Notes under the pieces: generated by a model | Database searches by the model: none | What the model was told of the DNA's origin: nothing | Seen by the model: the letters and a program-made list of their open reading frames with translations, nothing else | Position numbers and translations under genes: made by a program | Origin: Mycolicibacter sinensis | Lineage (GTDB): Bacteria > Actinomycetota > Actinomycetes > Mycobacteriales > Mycobacteriaceae | DNA: 64,000 nt | NCBI RefSeq assembly: GCF_001667375.1 | Contig: NZ_LZIN01000038.1 | Coordinates: 62,001 to 126,000, forward strand | Reading direction: 5' to 3' | Shown: in pieces, positions 46,074 to 54,944 of the stretch | How the letters are laid out: each line of letters opens with the position of its first letter | Position numbering within the stretch: position 1 is the first letter of the stretch

Positions 46074-46514
46074 CTACTCGGGTCCGATATTGGCCGAAAC
46101 TGCGACCTCGGGCCTTTTTGCGATCTTGTTGAACACGATCACAATTACGACCCACAGGGCGACATAGGAAATTAGATACATGGGAATCATGACCCATATC
46201 GATGAAGTGTTGAAGATGAGGGAAGTCAAGCCTTTGAGCGCGTCATCGATAAAGTCGGCGATGAATACGATTATCAATATTCCCAGGTAGAAGCGTTCTC
46301 GCCGCACCGAGATTTTGCCGCGAACCTTGCTCGAGATAAACCATATCAGCAGCAACACCGTGGATATCGACATGACTGTAAATGCAATTATCAACCACAA
46401 TGGTAGATTGTTTCTTGCATCCAATCCTGCGGAATCAAAAAATACATTGATGCAGACCATATACGCCACGTATATCGGCATAATGAGGAGCACTCGGCGT
46501 GTGTTGATGACCAT
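46074..46514 (-). CDS. AT-rich four-helix membrane protein (possible immunity protein)
   Basis: A 146-residue membrane protein with four hydrophobic helices near residues 8-26, 37-60, 75-92 and 104-127, separated by short charged loops. It has no recognisable family. Base composition is far from the surroundings: 46381-46440 has only 22 G or C in 60. ATG 46514 overlaps the stop of the upstream secretion-substrate gene as TGATG, so translation is coupled one to one. A small polytopic protein directly after a putative toxin, with foreign composition, is the usual layout of an immunity gene. That role is inferred, not shown. A variant ATG at 46541 is less likely. Confidence 0.65.
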   Translation of the reverse strand: MVINTRRVLLIMPIYVAYMVCINVFFDSAGLDARNNLPLWLIIAFTVMSISTVLLLIWFISSKVRGKISVRRERFYLGILIIVFIADFIDDALKGLTSLIFNTSSIWVMIPMYLISYVALWVVIVIVFNKIAKRPEVAVSANIGPE

Positions 46515-47647
46515 CAGCGCGTATCCGCCTGTCTTGCACATTCCAGCGAAGCCTCGGCAGCGGTTTTGACAGGCGCCTCAAGGAGGCCCTTCCCGAAACC
46601 ACCGACGAAGCCCAGCACGCCACCGGCAAGAGCGCCAGGAACAGCACCGGCACCCGCTGCTTCTGGCGTCGCAGCAGCGCCGATCCCAGCGCCTGCCACA
46701 GCACCGAACCCCGCCCCTGTGGCGGCCTTCTTGAATCCCTCCTTGACCATATTAAGTCCGATATTTTCACGGAATTCCTGACGGACGCACTGACCGAAAT
46801 CGGTTTTCACGGCCGCCGTCGGCGCAGGCCCAGGAGATAAAGGCAGGGGCCTAGCTGCCGCGTCCTTTGGGACGGCGGCGGCCACTTCCGGTGGCACCGG
46901 AAATGGGCCAATTTGGGGCGGCGGACCCTGCATCGGCGGTAAGGGCTCGGTGCCACCCCCAAACGCCTCCGGTCCCGGCGGGAACGGCTCCGTCGGATCC
47001 GGAGCAGGAGCCGGCGCCAATGGCTTTCCGCCGTGACCCCAGCTCACCAACTGCACCGCAGCTTTTCGGTTGTCCGGTTGCGGCCGGTCGCTGACGCGTG
47101 TCGGGGCCGCTTCTTCGTGGAAGCTAAGGTCACCAACTTTGGCCAACGTGGTGGTGATTTGAGTGGCGATTTCGTGGTCCTTGGCAATCAGTACGCCCAC
47201 CCGCTGGCGGATAAACGAGGCGTGTCCCTGCGCCGCGGACTTGCGTTCCGCACGAAAGGCCGCAGATCCGCCCTGATTTCGGTCGGTCACTGAATAGTCC
47301 TCACCCACGTCGAACCCGTCGTTGCGGGCTTCTCGGACTGCGTCGAGCACGCCGTGCTTACAGGACTGCACCGCCTCGTCGCCCCGGCGGGCGATCCCGG
47401 CTGCCTGGTGCATCTCATCCGCTGGGTCGCGGACTTTCACCATGTCCGCATAAGAGCGACCCAGCGCGCCCTGGCTTCCAACACCGGTCCAAACCGTGCC
47501 ACCTGGAGCTGACAGCCGGCGGTGAACTTCGGTAAAGGACTCCTCCCACACGTTGGCGGTGTGCTCCCAGAAATCAGCTGCGTTCCGCAGATACGCGGTG
47601 TCTAGCGCTTCAACCTGTGACAATTTCAGCATCGGTGTTGCGGGCAT
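46514..47647 (-). CDS. Type VII secretion-like substrate with glycine-zipper C-terminus
   Basis: A 377-residue protein. Residues 1-105 are helical and WXG-like: YLRNAADFWEHTANVWEESF, then GGTVWTGVGSQGALGRSYADMV, the W-x-G turn seen in mycobacterial ESX substrates. Residues ~105-200 are charged helix. Residues ~210-285 are proline-rich (PAPAPDPTEPFPPGPEAFGGG). The last ~95 residues run from FGQCVRQEF through two glycine/alanine-rich hydrophobic stretches (GAGFGAVAGAGIGAAA and GALAGGVLGFVGGFGKGLL) to SLECARQADTR. Such zippers insert in membranes in some secreted toxins. ATG 47647 overlaps the EspC-like stop as TGATG. Function is inferred from architecture. Confidence 0.7.
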   Translation of the reverse strand: MPATPMLKLSQVEALDTAYLRNAADFWEHTANVWEESFTEVHRRLSAPGGTVWTGVGSQGALGRSYADMVKVRDPADEMHQAAGIARRGDEAVQSCKHGVLDAVREARNDGFDVGEDYSVTDRNQGGSAAFRAERKSAAQGHASFIRQRVGVLIAKDHEIATQITTTLAKVGDLSFHEEAAPTRVSDRPQPDNRKAAVQLVSWGHGGKPLAPAPAPDPTEPFPPGPEAFGGGTEPLPPMQGPPPQIGPFPVPPEVAAAVPKDAAARPLPLSPGPAPTAAVKTDFGQCVRQEFRENIGLNMVKEGFKKAATGAGFGAVAGAGIGAAATPEAAGAGAVPGALAGGVLGFVGGFGKGLLEAPVKTAAEASLECARQADTR

Positions 47648-47961
47648 CAATACATCCTCGGTGGAGCAACAGCCCGCATCATCGCCGCGGATGTTGCCTC
47701 GTTTTCCGTGTAACCGGTCGCTGCTGCGGTTAGCGCGGCGGCAGTCGCCTGCATCCGCATCGCGCACCTGGTGCCGGCCGCGACAACCACGGAGTTGGCG
47801 GTGTTGACCGCCGCCGCGCTGGCAAGCCCGGAGGTCGCCGATCCGAACGGCGCGTTGTTGGCGGCCAGCCTGGCCGCCAACGATTCGCACCAACTCGCCT
47901 CCGCATGAAGGCCGCCATTAGTGACCCGCAAAGCATCGGAACTGGCTGCCGGCGTTTCCAT
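47647..47961 (-). CDS. EspC-like small type VII secretion protein
   Basis: A 104-residue helical protein. DALRVTNGGLHAEASWCESLAARLAA is the opening pattern of the EspC/DUF2580 family of ESX-associated proteins, followed by alanine-rich helices and a TAAATGYTENEATSAAMMRAV second half. Family members are secreted with, or chaperone, a larger partner. Here the partner is the WXG-type protein translated from the overlapping TGATG. It is 49 bases downstream of nrdF2 on the same strand, with no clear terminator in between, so some read-through is possible. Confidence 0.75.
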   Translation of the reverse strand: METPAASSDALRVTNGGLHAEASWCESLAARLAANNAPFGSATSGLASAAAVNTANSVVVAAGTRCAMRMQATAAALTAAATGYTENEATSAAMMRAVAPPRMY

Positions 47962-48010
47962 GCAGCAAGAATACCGCCGCGCCGACGAGAATTACTTCAG
48001 CAAGAACGCC

Positions 48011-48997
<987 letters not shown>

Positions 48998-49032
48998 TCA
49001 CCCGCGGGAAGCTAGGCCGTTATAGGCCACTG

Positions 49033-49080
49033 ACACTACCCCTGGGGGCCGACAACCCGTGGCAACACAAGAAGTTGTGT
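49033..49080 (-). promoter_or_regulatory. Candidate NrdR box pair upstream of nrdF2
   Basis: ACACAAGAAGTTGTGT (49065-49080) is a 16-base near-palindrome fitting the NrdR consensus ACAC-N8-GTGT. A weaker half-match begins ACACTA at 49033, exactly 32 bases away, the three-helical-turn spacing common for paired NrdR boxes. The pair lies 45-92 bases before the nrdF2 ATG, overlapping the expected promoter. Confidence 0.6.
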
Positions 49081-49092
49081 CTGCGTGTCGCC

Positions 49093-50613
49093 TCAGCCGA
49101 CTCCAGAGAAGTGGTACTCATCCGGCCGCAGCTTACGGGTGGCCCGCCAGTACTGCCACGTCATGCCGCTCCACAGCGTGCGGTTGACCCCGTGCTCGTC
49201 GAGGTACCAGCTGTTGCAGCCGCCGGTGTTCCACACCGACCCGCCCAGCTGGCGCTGCAGTCCGGCGTTGAAGCGGTCCTGGGCGGCACGGCTGGGCGCC
49301 AGCGCCTGCGCCCCGGCCGCATCCACCGCGCTGATCGCTTCGGCGACGTAGTGGATCTGCGACTCGATCATGAACACCACCGAGGTGTGTCCCAGCCCGG
49401 TGTTGGGTCCCAGCAGGAAGAACAGGTTGGGCATATCGGCGACCGCGATGCCGCGGTGCGCCACCACCCCCTCGCGGTTCCAGCGGTCCACCAGGTCCAC
49501 CCCGCCCGGGCCCTTGACGTCGACGTAGGTGTAGGAGTCGGTGACGTGGAAGCCGGTGGCGTAGATGATGACGTCGCATGGGTGCTCGATACCGTCGGCG
49601 GTGACGATCCCGCCGTGGGTGATCCGCTCGATGCGCTCGGTGATCAGCTCCGCCTTCGGATTGGCGACCGCCTGGTAATAGTTGGGCGCGTAGAGGATTC
49701 GCTTGCAACCGGCCCGGTAGCGCGGGGTGAGTCTGCGGCGCAGCTCCTTGTCGGGGACGTTTCGTCGGATGTTCCACCGGCCGACCAGCTCGACTGCCCG
49801 TAGCAGGCTGGGCCGCCTGGTCATGGCGAACCCGAGGCCTTCCAGCCCCCAGTAGATCGCCGTACGCACGCCGCGGCGCAGGCCCGGGACCCTCGAGAAC
49901 GCGGTCAGCACCGCCTTCGGGAACGGGCTGTTCGGCCGCGGCACCACCCAGGGCGGGGTGCGCTGATACAACTGCACCTGAGCTACCTCCGCGTCATCGC
50001 GAACCAGCTCGGGCACGATCTGGATCGCGCTGGCGCCGGTGCCGATCACCGCCACCCGTTTGCCGGCCAGCTCGACATCGTGGTCCCACCGCGCGGAATG
50101 AAAAGCCGCACCGGCGAATTCGTCCATGCCCTCGATCTCGGGCAGCCGCGGGAGATGCAACGCCCCGGCCCCGGAGATCAAGAACTGGGCGACATACTCC
50201 TGGCCGCCGGCGGTGAACACATGCCAGCGGAATTCGTCGTCATCCCAGTGCGCCCGGTCGACGTGCGAACCGAACCGGATGTGGCGGCGCAGGTCGTACT
50301 TGTCGGTGACACCCTTGAGGTAGTCCAGGATCTCCGGCTGCGGCGAGAACAGTTTGCTCCAGGTGGCCTTCGGCTCGAAGGAGAAGGAGTACAGATGTGA
50401 CGGGACGTCGCAGGCGCAGCCTGGATAAGTGTTGTCGCGCCAAGTGCCGCCGATGTCGCCGGCCTTCTCCAGGATCAGAAAGTCCACGCCCTGCTTCTGC
50501 AGCGCGATGGCCATGCCGAGCCCGGAGAATCCGGTCCCGATGATGAGCGCCCGGGTATGCACAACCGGTGCACGTTGGCCGGCGTCCTCAGCGGTGTGAT
50601 CGGTCAGCGTCAT
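49093..50613 (-). CDS. Flavin-containing (Baeyer-Villiger-type) monooxygenase (Rv3049c orthologue)
   Basis: A 506-residue FAD/NADPH monooxygenase that inserts oxygen into ketones or oxidises heteroatoms. The FAD motif is IIGTGFSGLGMAIALQ, the NADPH motif VAVIGTGASAIQI, and the Baeyer-Villiger fingerprint FAGAAFHSARWD lies between them. The second half includes YATGFHVTDSYTYVDV. ATG 50613 is chosen because AAGGGAGGGA lies upstream on the minus strand; the longer frame contains non-protein-like sequence. EthA, which activates ethionamide, belongs to the same family. It ends 104 bases before nrdF2. Confidence 0.88.
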   Translation of the reverse strand: MTLTDHTAEDAGQRAPVVHTRALIIGTGFSGLGMAIALQKQGVDFLILEKAGDIGGTWRDNTYPGCACDVPSHLYSFSFEPKATWSKLFSPQPEILDYLKGVTDKYDLRRHIRFGSHVDRAHWDDDEFRWHVFTAGGQEYVAQFLISGAGALHLPRLPEIEGMDEFAGAAFHSARWDHDVELAGKRVAVIGTGASAIQIVPELVRDDAEVAQVQLYQRTPPWVVPRPNSPFPKAVLTAFSRVPGLRRGVRTAIYWGLEGLGFAMTRRPSLLRAVELVGRWNIRRNVPDKELRRRLTPRYRAGCKRILYAPNYYQAVANPKAELITERIERITHGGIVTADGIEHPCDVIIYATGFHVTDSYTYVDVKGPGGVDLVDRWNREGVVAHRGIAVADMPNLFFLLGPNTGLGHTSVVFMIESQIHYVAEAISAVDAAGAQALAPSRAAQDRFNAGLQRQLGGSVWNTGGCNSWYLDEHGVNRTLWSGMTWQYWRATRKLRPDEYHFSGVG

Positions 50614-50682
50614 CACGCGTCCCTCCCTTTTCGGGTATCGATGTTCAGTGTGTTTGCCGGACCTGAGTCCGTCAACGCCCGC

Positions 50683-50716
50683 GCCGCCTTCCCGCAGGGT
50701 CGTGCGGGAAGGCGGC
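50683..50716 (-). terminator. Long perfect hairpin terminator after the DUF1214-like gene
   Basis: GCCGCCTTCCCGCA and TGCGGGAAGGCGGC pair over 14 bases with a 6-base loop, 16 bases past the stop at 50733. There is no T-run. It separates this gene from the monooxygenase gene downstream. Confidence 0.7.
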
Positions 50717-50732
50717 ACGGCGGTTAGGACGC

Positions 50733-52688
50733 TCAGCCCATGAGGGCTGCTGTCACCTGGTTGTTCAGATCGACCAGTGACTCCATCAGCGGCGCGTACC
50801 CGCTCAGGTCGAAGCTGTTGCCGGCGTTCAGGATTCCGGTCGACATGTCGTCGCGTGCATTGAGCAGGCCCGCGATGATGCCGGCGGTCGGGTCGTCCCA
50901 GGCCAGTTCGAACACCGACCCGAGCCTTTCCATACCACCGGTCAGCGTGGTTAACGCCTGCGTCCAATCACCGGAGCTGAAGTCGCCCTGCAAACCCTGC
51001 CAGGTCTGGTCCACGACAGCCTTCGAGCTCATCATGGCCAGCAGCATCGGCATCTCGATGTCTTTGACCGCCAACGGCATATTGCCGACGAACGCCGCCA
51101 TGGCACCGGCCGGGTTGGTCAAGAACTCCGAAGAGACGGCGTCCAGGTTCGGCATCAGCGCGGGGTCGCTCATCCGGTCCCAGACGGTCGGTGCGTCAAC
51201 CTGGCTGCCGAAGATCTTCTCGAAGTTCTCCTCGCCCATTGCGGCCATAACCTGGTAGCGCAGGAGGTTGGCGCCCAGCCAGGAGATGTCGTGGTCCTGG
51301 TCCTGGTTGTAGTTCCAATTGAACAGGCGCTCGTGCAGCAGCGCCGCTTGTTCTTCGGGGCTGACAAGGGGATGATCGGCCGGCAGGTAATCCTTGACAT
51401 CGGCGACGTTCACCACTTGGGAAAACGTCGGCGAACCCGTCGGATTGCCCTCCACGCCCTGCCAGCGGATTCCGAGCATTCCGTTGACGAGGCCACCGGT
51501 GTCGATCCAGTTGGCGACGCCAGGGTCTTTGGCGCTGATGACGTAGTAGGTGTAGCCGTCGGGATCCTCGAACGTCTGGGTGCTGTTCAGGCTGCCTTGC
51601 GCGGTCACGATCGGGACGTTCTGCCCCCACGCGTTGGCCAGCTCAAGGCCGGAGTACCGGGCGTCGAGGTTGGGCACCTTGACGATCAATGCCTCGTCGT
51701 CATCCAGCCGGAAGTGTCCCATCGTGCTGTATTGACCGGGCATGAGTCCGTTGATCGCGGTGGTGGACGATGCGACCGGTGTCATCCAGTTGAGCGGGAG
51801 CTTGTTCGGGATCGCGGTCTGGTCGTAGTAGACGGCGTCGGCGTTGGTGGTGGGAATATCCCTGGCGACGTTGCTCAACAGCGTCGTCAGCTGCTCGTCG
51901 GAGAGGAAAGGCAGGTGGTAGGTCGGCGCAACGCCCTCCTGCTGGAGCGAGAAGAAGTCGTGCGGCAGTCCCGCGTCACCGATGGAGTTGCGAATAAGCA
52001 TGGTTTCGGCACCGGTGGTGTCGATCCAGTTCCCGTCGTGCGGCGTCGGGCTGAAGGTGATCGTGTAGCTGCCGTCGGCATTCGGTGTTGCCCCGGACAG
52101 ACTGAGCACCTGGCCGGTCGGCAGGTAGCCCTGCTGAGAGCCGATCGTGCCGGACAGCGTCGTGAACGACACGTCGAGGCTGCCAGGACCGGGATGGACC
52201 GTCATCGTGTACGTGCCGTCCGAGCTGATCGGGATGACGCCGTACTGATTGTCGGGGTTTACCAGGATGTAGAACTGTCCCGGGTCGGCTGAGTTGGCGT
52301 CCCACGGGAACCCGAGCAGCCACTGGATTCCGGTATTGGGGTTGAACATTTCGCCGTACTGCAACACCAGCTCGGTGGCTGCCAGGCCCTGGATGTACTG
52401 CGGCAGCGAGTCAAGATCCGACGGAATGATGAACGGATACTGGCTGTTCGTGTCGTACACCTGCTGCTGTGCATCGAGCAGTTGATCGATGATCGACTGC
52501 ATGGCAGCCGTCGGCCCCGTCGCGGCGACCGCATGCGGGGTCGCCAACGTCATCGCCAGCGCCCCGGCCACCGCTCCCGGTGCCGTGGCGGCGACGACAC
52601 GCAGCCGTTGCCGCAGCCGGCGCCGCTGGGCGGCTTTCTCGTTGGCGCGCTCGACGGCAGCGCGTTGGGTGGATCCGATGCGCGACAT
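50733..52688 (-). CDS. Secreted DUF1254/DUF1214-like protein
   Basis: A 651-residue protein. A basic N-terminus (RIGSTQRAAVERANEKAAQRRRLRQRLR) precedes a signal-like hydrophobic run ending near ATPHAVAAT, so it is exported. The body contains two DUF1214-style beta segments: SYTITFSPTPHDGNWIDTTGAETMLIRNSIGD and FEDPDGYTYYVISAKDPGVANWIDTGG. These proteins are widespread in mycobacteria with no known reaction. ATG 52688 has GGAGGA five bases upstream and is preferred to ATG 52790. It is divergent from the PucR-type regulator, and this pairing recurs in mycobacteria. Confidence 0.78.
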   Translation of the reverse strand: MSRIGSTQRAAVERANEKAAQRRRLRQRLRVVAATAPGAVAGALAMTLATPHAVAATGPTAAMQSIIDQLLDAQQQVYDTNSQYPFIIPSDLDSLPQYIQGLAATELVLQYGEMFNPNTGIQWLLGFPWDANSADPGQFYILVNPDNQYGVIPISSDGTYTMTVHPGPGSLDVSFTTLSGTIGSQQGYLPTGQVLSLSGATPNADGSYTITFSPTPHDGNWIDTTGAETMLIRNSIGDAGLPHDFFSLQQEGVAPTYHLPFLSDEQLTTLLSNVARDIPTTNADAVYYDQTAIPNKLPLNWMTPVASSTTAINGLMPGQYSTMGHFRLDDDEALIVKVPNLDARYSGLELANAWGQNVPIVTAQGSLNSTQTFEDPDGYTYYVISAKDPGVANWIDTGGLVNGMLGIRWQGVEGNPTGSPTFSQVVNVADVKDYLPADHPLVSPEEQAALLHERLFNWNYNQDQDHDISWLGANLLRYQVMAAMGEENFEKIFGSQVDAPTVWDRMSDPALMPNLDAVSSEFLTNPAGAMAAFVGNMPLAVKDIEMPMLLAMMSSKAVVDQTWQGLQGDFSSGDWTQALTTLTGGMERLGSVFELAWDDPTAGIIAGLLNARDDMSTGILNAGNSFDLSGYAPLMESLVDLNNQVTAALMG

Positions 52689-52842
52689 GTGGTCCTCCGG
52701 TGTGTGGTCAAGGTGCGCTGTGACGGCTGTCACCTGATAGCGACCTGATTGTTCGCTGCGCCGGATCTCAGAAGAAAGAGCGATTCGCACCGAGTTAACC
52801 TATCGATAGATGCACATTGCACCACCGCGCTACGCTCGGTCG

Positions 52843-54066
52843 ATGGACTGGGAGCGCCCCTCCGAGCGGGTATGCGAGCTGATCCAGCAGACCGCCCAAG
52901 TCATGGTCAGCGCTCCCCCGGAGGCCCTCGACGAGCTTCACGAAGCCACCCTGTCGGCCGTGTACACACAGGCCATCGCCTCGGATCCGGTTCTCGCCGA
53001 AGGCATCCGCCGCAGCAATCGGTCCAACCTGATGCACTGGGCGGCCGCCAATCTCAGCCACCCCGGCGAGCCGGTAGCGGCCAACCTCTCGACGGAGGCA
53101 CTGCTCATCGTCCGCGACGGGTTCCGCCGCGGCCTGGATGAATCGGCAGTTCTCGACGCCTACCGGGTGGGCACGAATGTGGCGTGGCGGTCCTGGATGC
53201 AGACCGCCTTCTCCCTCACCCGCGACGCCGACGAACTATGCGAACTGCTCGACGTGACCTCCCGGTCCCTCACGTCGTTCATCGATGCCACCATCGCCGG
53301 AATCGGCAAACAGATGCAGATGGAACGCGAGGCGCTCACCCGGGGCACCCACGCCGAGCGTCGGGAGACCGTCGCGCTGATCCTGGACGGTGCGGCGATC
53401 ACCAGGCAGCGCGCCGAGAGCCGGCTGGGCTACCGGCTGGAGCAGAACCACACCGCCGCCGTGATCTGGGGGGACCAGTCCACCACCAACCTGGCCGACC
53501 TGGACGCGGCGGCCGAGGCGCTGACCAGCACCGAGGGCGGCCAGCGCGCCTTGTCGGTGCTGGCGAGCGCAGTCACACAATGGGTGTGGATACCCGGTCC
53601 CGCAGGCCCGGACCTCCCGGGTGTCGCTGCTGCAGTGGACAACCTTCCCGGGGTGCAGATCGCGGTCGGGACGACAGCTGCCGGCATAGACGGATTCCGG
53701 CGCAGCCATCTCGACGCCGTCACCACGCAACGCATGATGATGCGGCTGGGGTCCACCCAGCGCGTCGCGCGCTTCACCGATATCGAGTTGGTGGCCCTGA
53801 TCAGCGCCGAACCCGAACAGGCGGACCGGTTCATCACGCATACGCTCGGCGACTTCGCGACGGCTGATGCCGAGTTACAGCAAACTGCCCTGACGTTCAT
53901 CCATCAGCAGTGCAACGCCTCACGCGCAGCAGAACGGATGTTCCTGCACCGAAATACGTTGCTGCGCAGGATCGCTCGCGCCGACGAATTGTTACCGATG
54001 CCGTTGGCCGACAACAGCGTTCGGGTGGCGGTGGCATTGGAGGCGCTGCGCTGGCGGGGTGCCTAG
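52843..54066 (+). CDS. PucR-family transcriptional regulator
   Basis: A 407-residue regulator. The N-terminal ~170 residues are helical (VRDGFRRGLDESAVLDAYRVGTNVAWRSWM is the typical RsbRD-like sensor region). A GGDEF-like middle segment follows, and the C-terminal PucR helix-turn-helix lies in TFIHQQCNASRAAERMFLHRNTLLRRIARADELLP. Such regulators usually act on the neighbouring divergent gene. The 154-base gap holds the palindrome CTATCGATAG (52800-52809). The ATG 52843 is chosen because the upstream ATG at 52810 lies in the palindrome region. Confidence 0.85.
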   Translation: MDWERPSERVCELIQQTAQVMVSAPPEALDELHEATLSAVYTQAIASDPVLAEGIRRSNRSNLMHWAAANLSHPGEPVAANLSTEALLIVRDGFRRGLDESAVLDAYRVGTNVAWRSWMQTAFSLTRDADELCELLDVTSRSLTSFIDATIAGIGKQMQMEREALTRGTHAERRETVALILDGAAITRQRAESRLGYRLEQNHTAAVIWGDQSTTNLADLDAAAEALTSTEGGQRALSVLASAVTQWVWIPGPAGPDLPGVAAAVDNLPGVQIAVGTTAAGIDGFRRSHLDAVTTQRMMMRLGSTQRVARFTDIELVALISAEPEQADRFITHTLGDFATADAELQQTALTFIHQQCNASRAAERMFLHRNTLLRRIARADELLPMPLADNSVRVAVALEALRWRGA

Positions 54067-54090
54067 CGCCGCAGGTCGCGTGACGACAGC

Positions 54091-54837
54091 TCAGGCGACC
54101 GGTTCACGCCGGGCGGCCTCGTGGATCGGCTGATCGGGGTCCATCGCGATGCCGAGGTTCTGGGCGGTGCCGTTGACGACGTTGATCATGATCGTCGTCA
54201 AGTACTCCACGAAGGTGTCGCGGGGCATGCGGCGCGGACTGTCCAGTTCGGGGCCCAGCCACCAGTCGGTGGCCGAGGTCGCCGCACCGAATGCCGCGAA
54301 CGCCGCCAGCTCCAGCGCCCCGCGGTTGAGGTCCAGCTCCTGGAGTTCGTTGCCGAGCATCTCGGCCATCGCCAGCGTGATCGTCCGGCCCTCGTTGAGG
54401 GTGCGCATCGTCGACCGGGACTGCGCGCGCACCCGCCCCTGGAGGAAAAACCGCAGCACATTGGGGTGCTCGTCGACCAGCGTTACGTACTCTTCGACGC
54501 TGCGCTGAATGATGTCGCGCAGCGAGTTGGTGGCGACGTCGATGGAGGCGAAGATCGCTGCCCACAGGTCGTCGCGCAGCCGGGTCCCGACCGCCTCGAA
54601 CAGATCGTCCTTGTCGGTGAAGTGACGGTAGATCTTGGGCTTGGCGGTACCGGCTTCCTCGGCGATCTGGCGCACACTCACATCGGGACCGAACCGGTCG
54701 ATCGCGCCGAAGGCGGCCTCGACGATCTCGCCGCGGACCTTCTTGCGGTGTTCGCGCCAACGCTCACTGCGCGCATCGACCTTCTGCCCGCCGTTGTCGG
54801 CCGGCTTGGGCCTGCTCGTTCCGCGCACGTCAAGCAC
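54091..54837 (-). CDS. TetR-family transcriptional regulator (Rv3050c orthologue)
   Basis: A 248-residue regulator. The helix-turn-helix is in FGAIDRFGPDVSVRQIAEEAGTAKPKIYRHFTDKDDLFEAVG (residues ~40-80), with a TetR C-terminal effector domain after it (LRFFLQGRVRAQSRSTMRTLNEG). GTG 54837 gives the length of the H37Rv orthologue, and the frame upstream is Pro/Arg-rich and unlikely. The gene is divergent from the geranylgeranyl-reductase-like flavoprotein, 107 bases between starts. The ligand is unknown. Confidence 0.85.
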   Translation of the reverse strand: MLDVRGTSRPKPADNGGQKVDARSERWREHRKKVRGEIVEAAFGAIDRFGPDVSVRQIAEEAGTAKPKIYRHFTDKDDLFEAVGTRLRDDLWAAIFASIDVATNSLRDIIQRSVEEYVTLVDEHPNVLRFFLQGRVRAQSRSTMRTLNEGRTITLAMAEMLGNELQELDLNRGALELAAFAAFGAATSATDWWLGPELDSPRRMPRDTFVEYLTTIMINVVNGTAQNLGIAMDPDQPIHEAARREPVA

Positions 54838-54944
54838 CTTACCGCCTTGCCGCGGCTGACCTGGGGCAACCGCGCGGTGAACTGGTCCGTTAGCATCGGT
54901 AGACAGTTCCCGCGGTGCAAAAACGCGCATATTTGAGACGAGAT

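Noticed and set aside
52800-52809. CTATCGATAG palindrome as proven PucR operator
   Set aside because: Ten bases are too few to claim a site. It is mentioned only in the regulator entry as a possible element.
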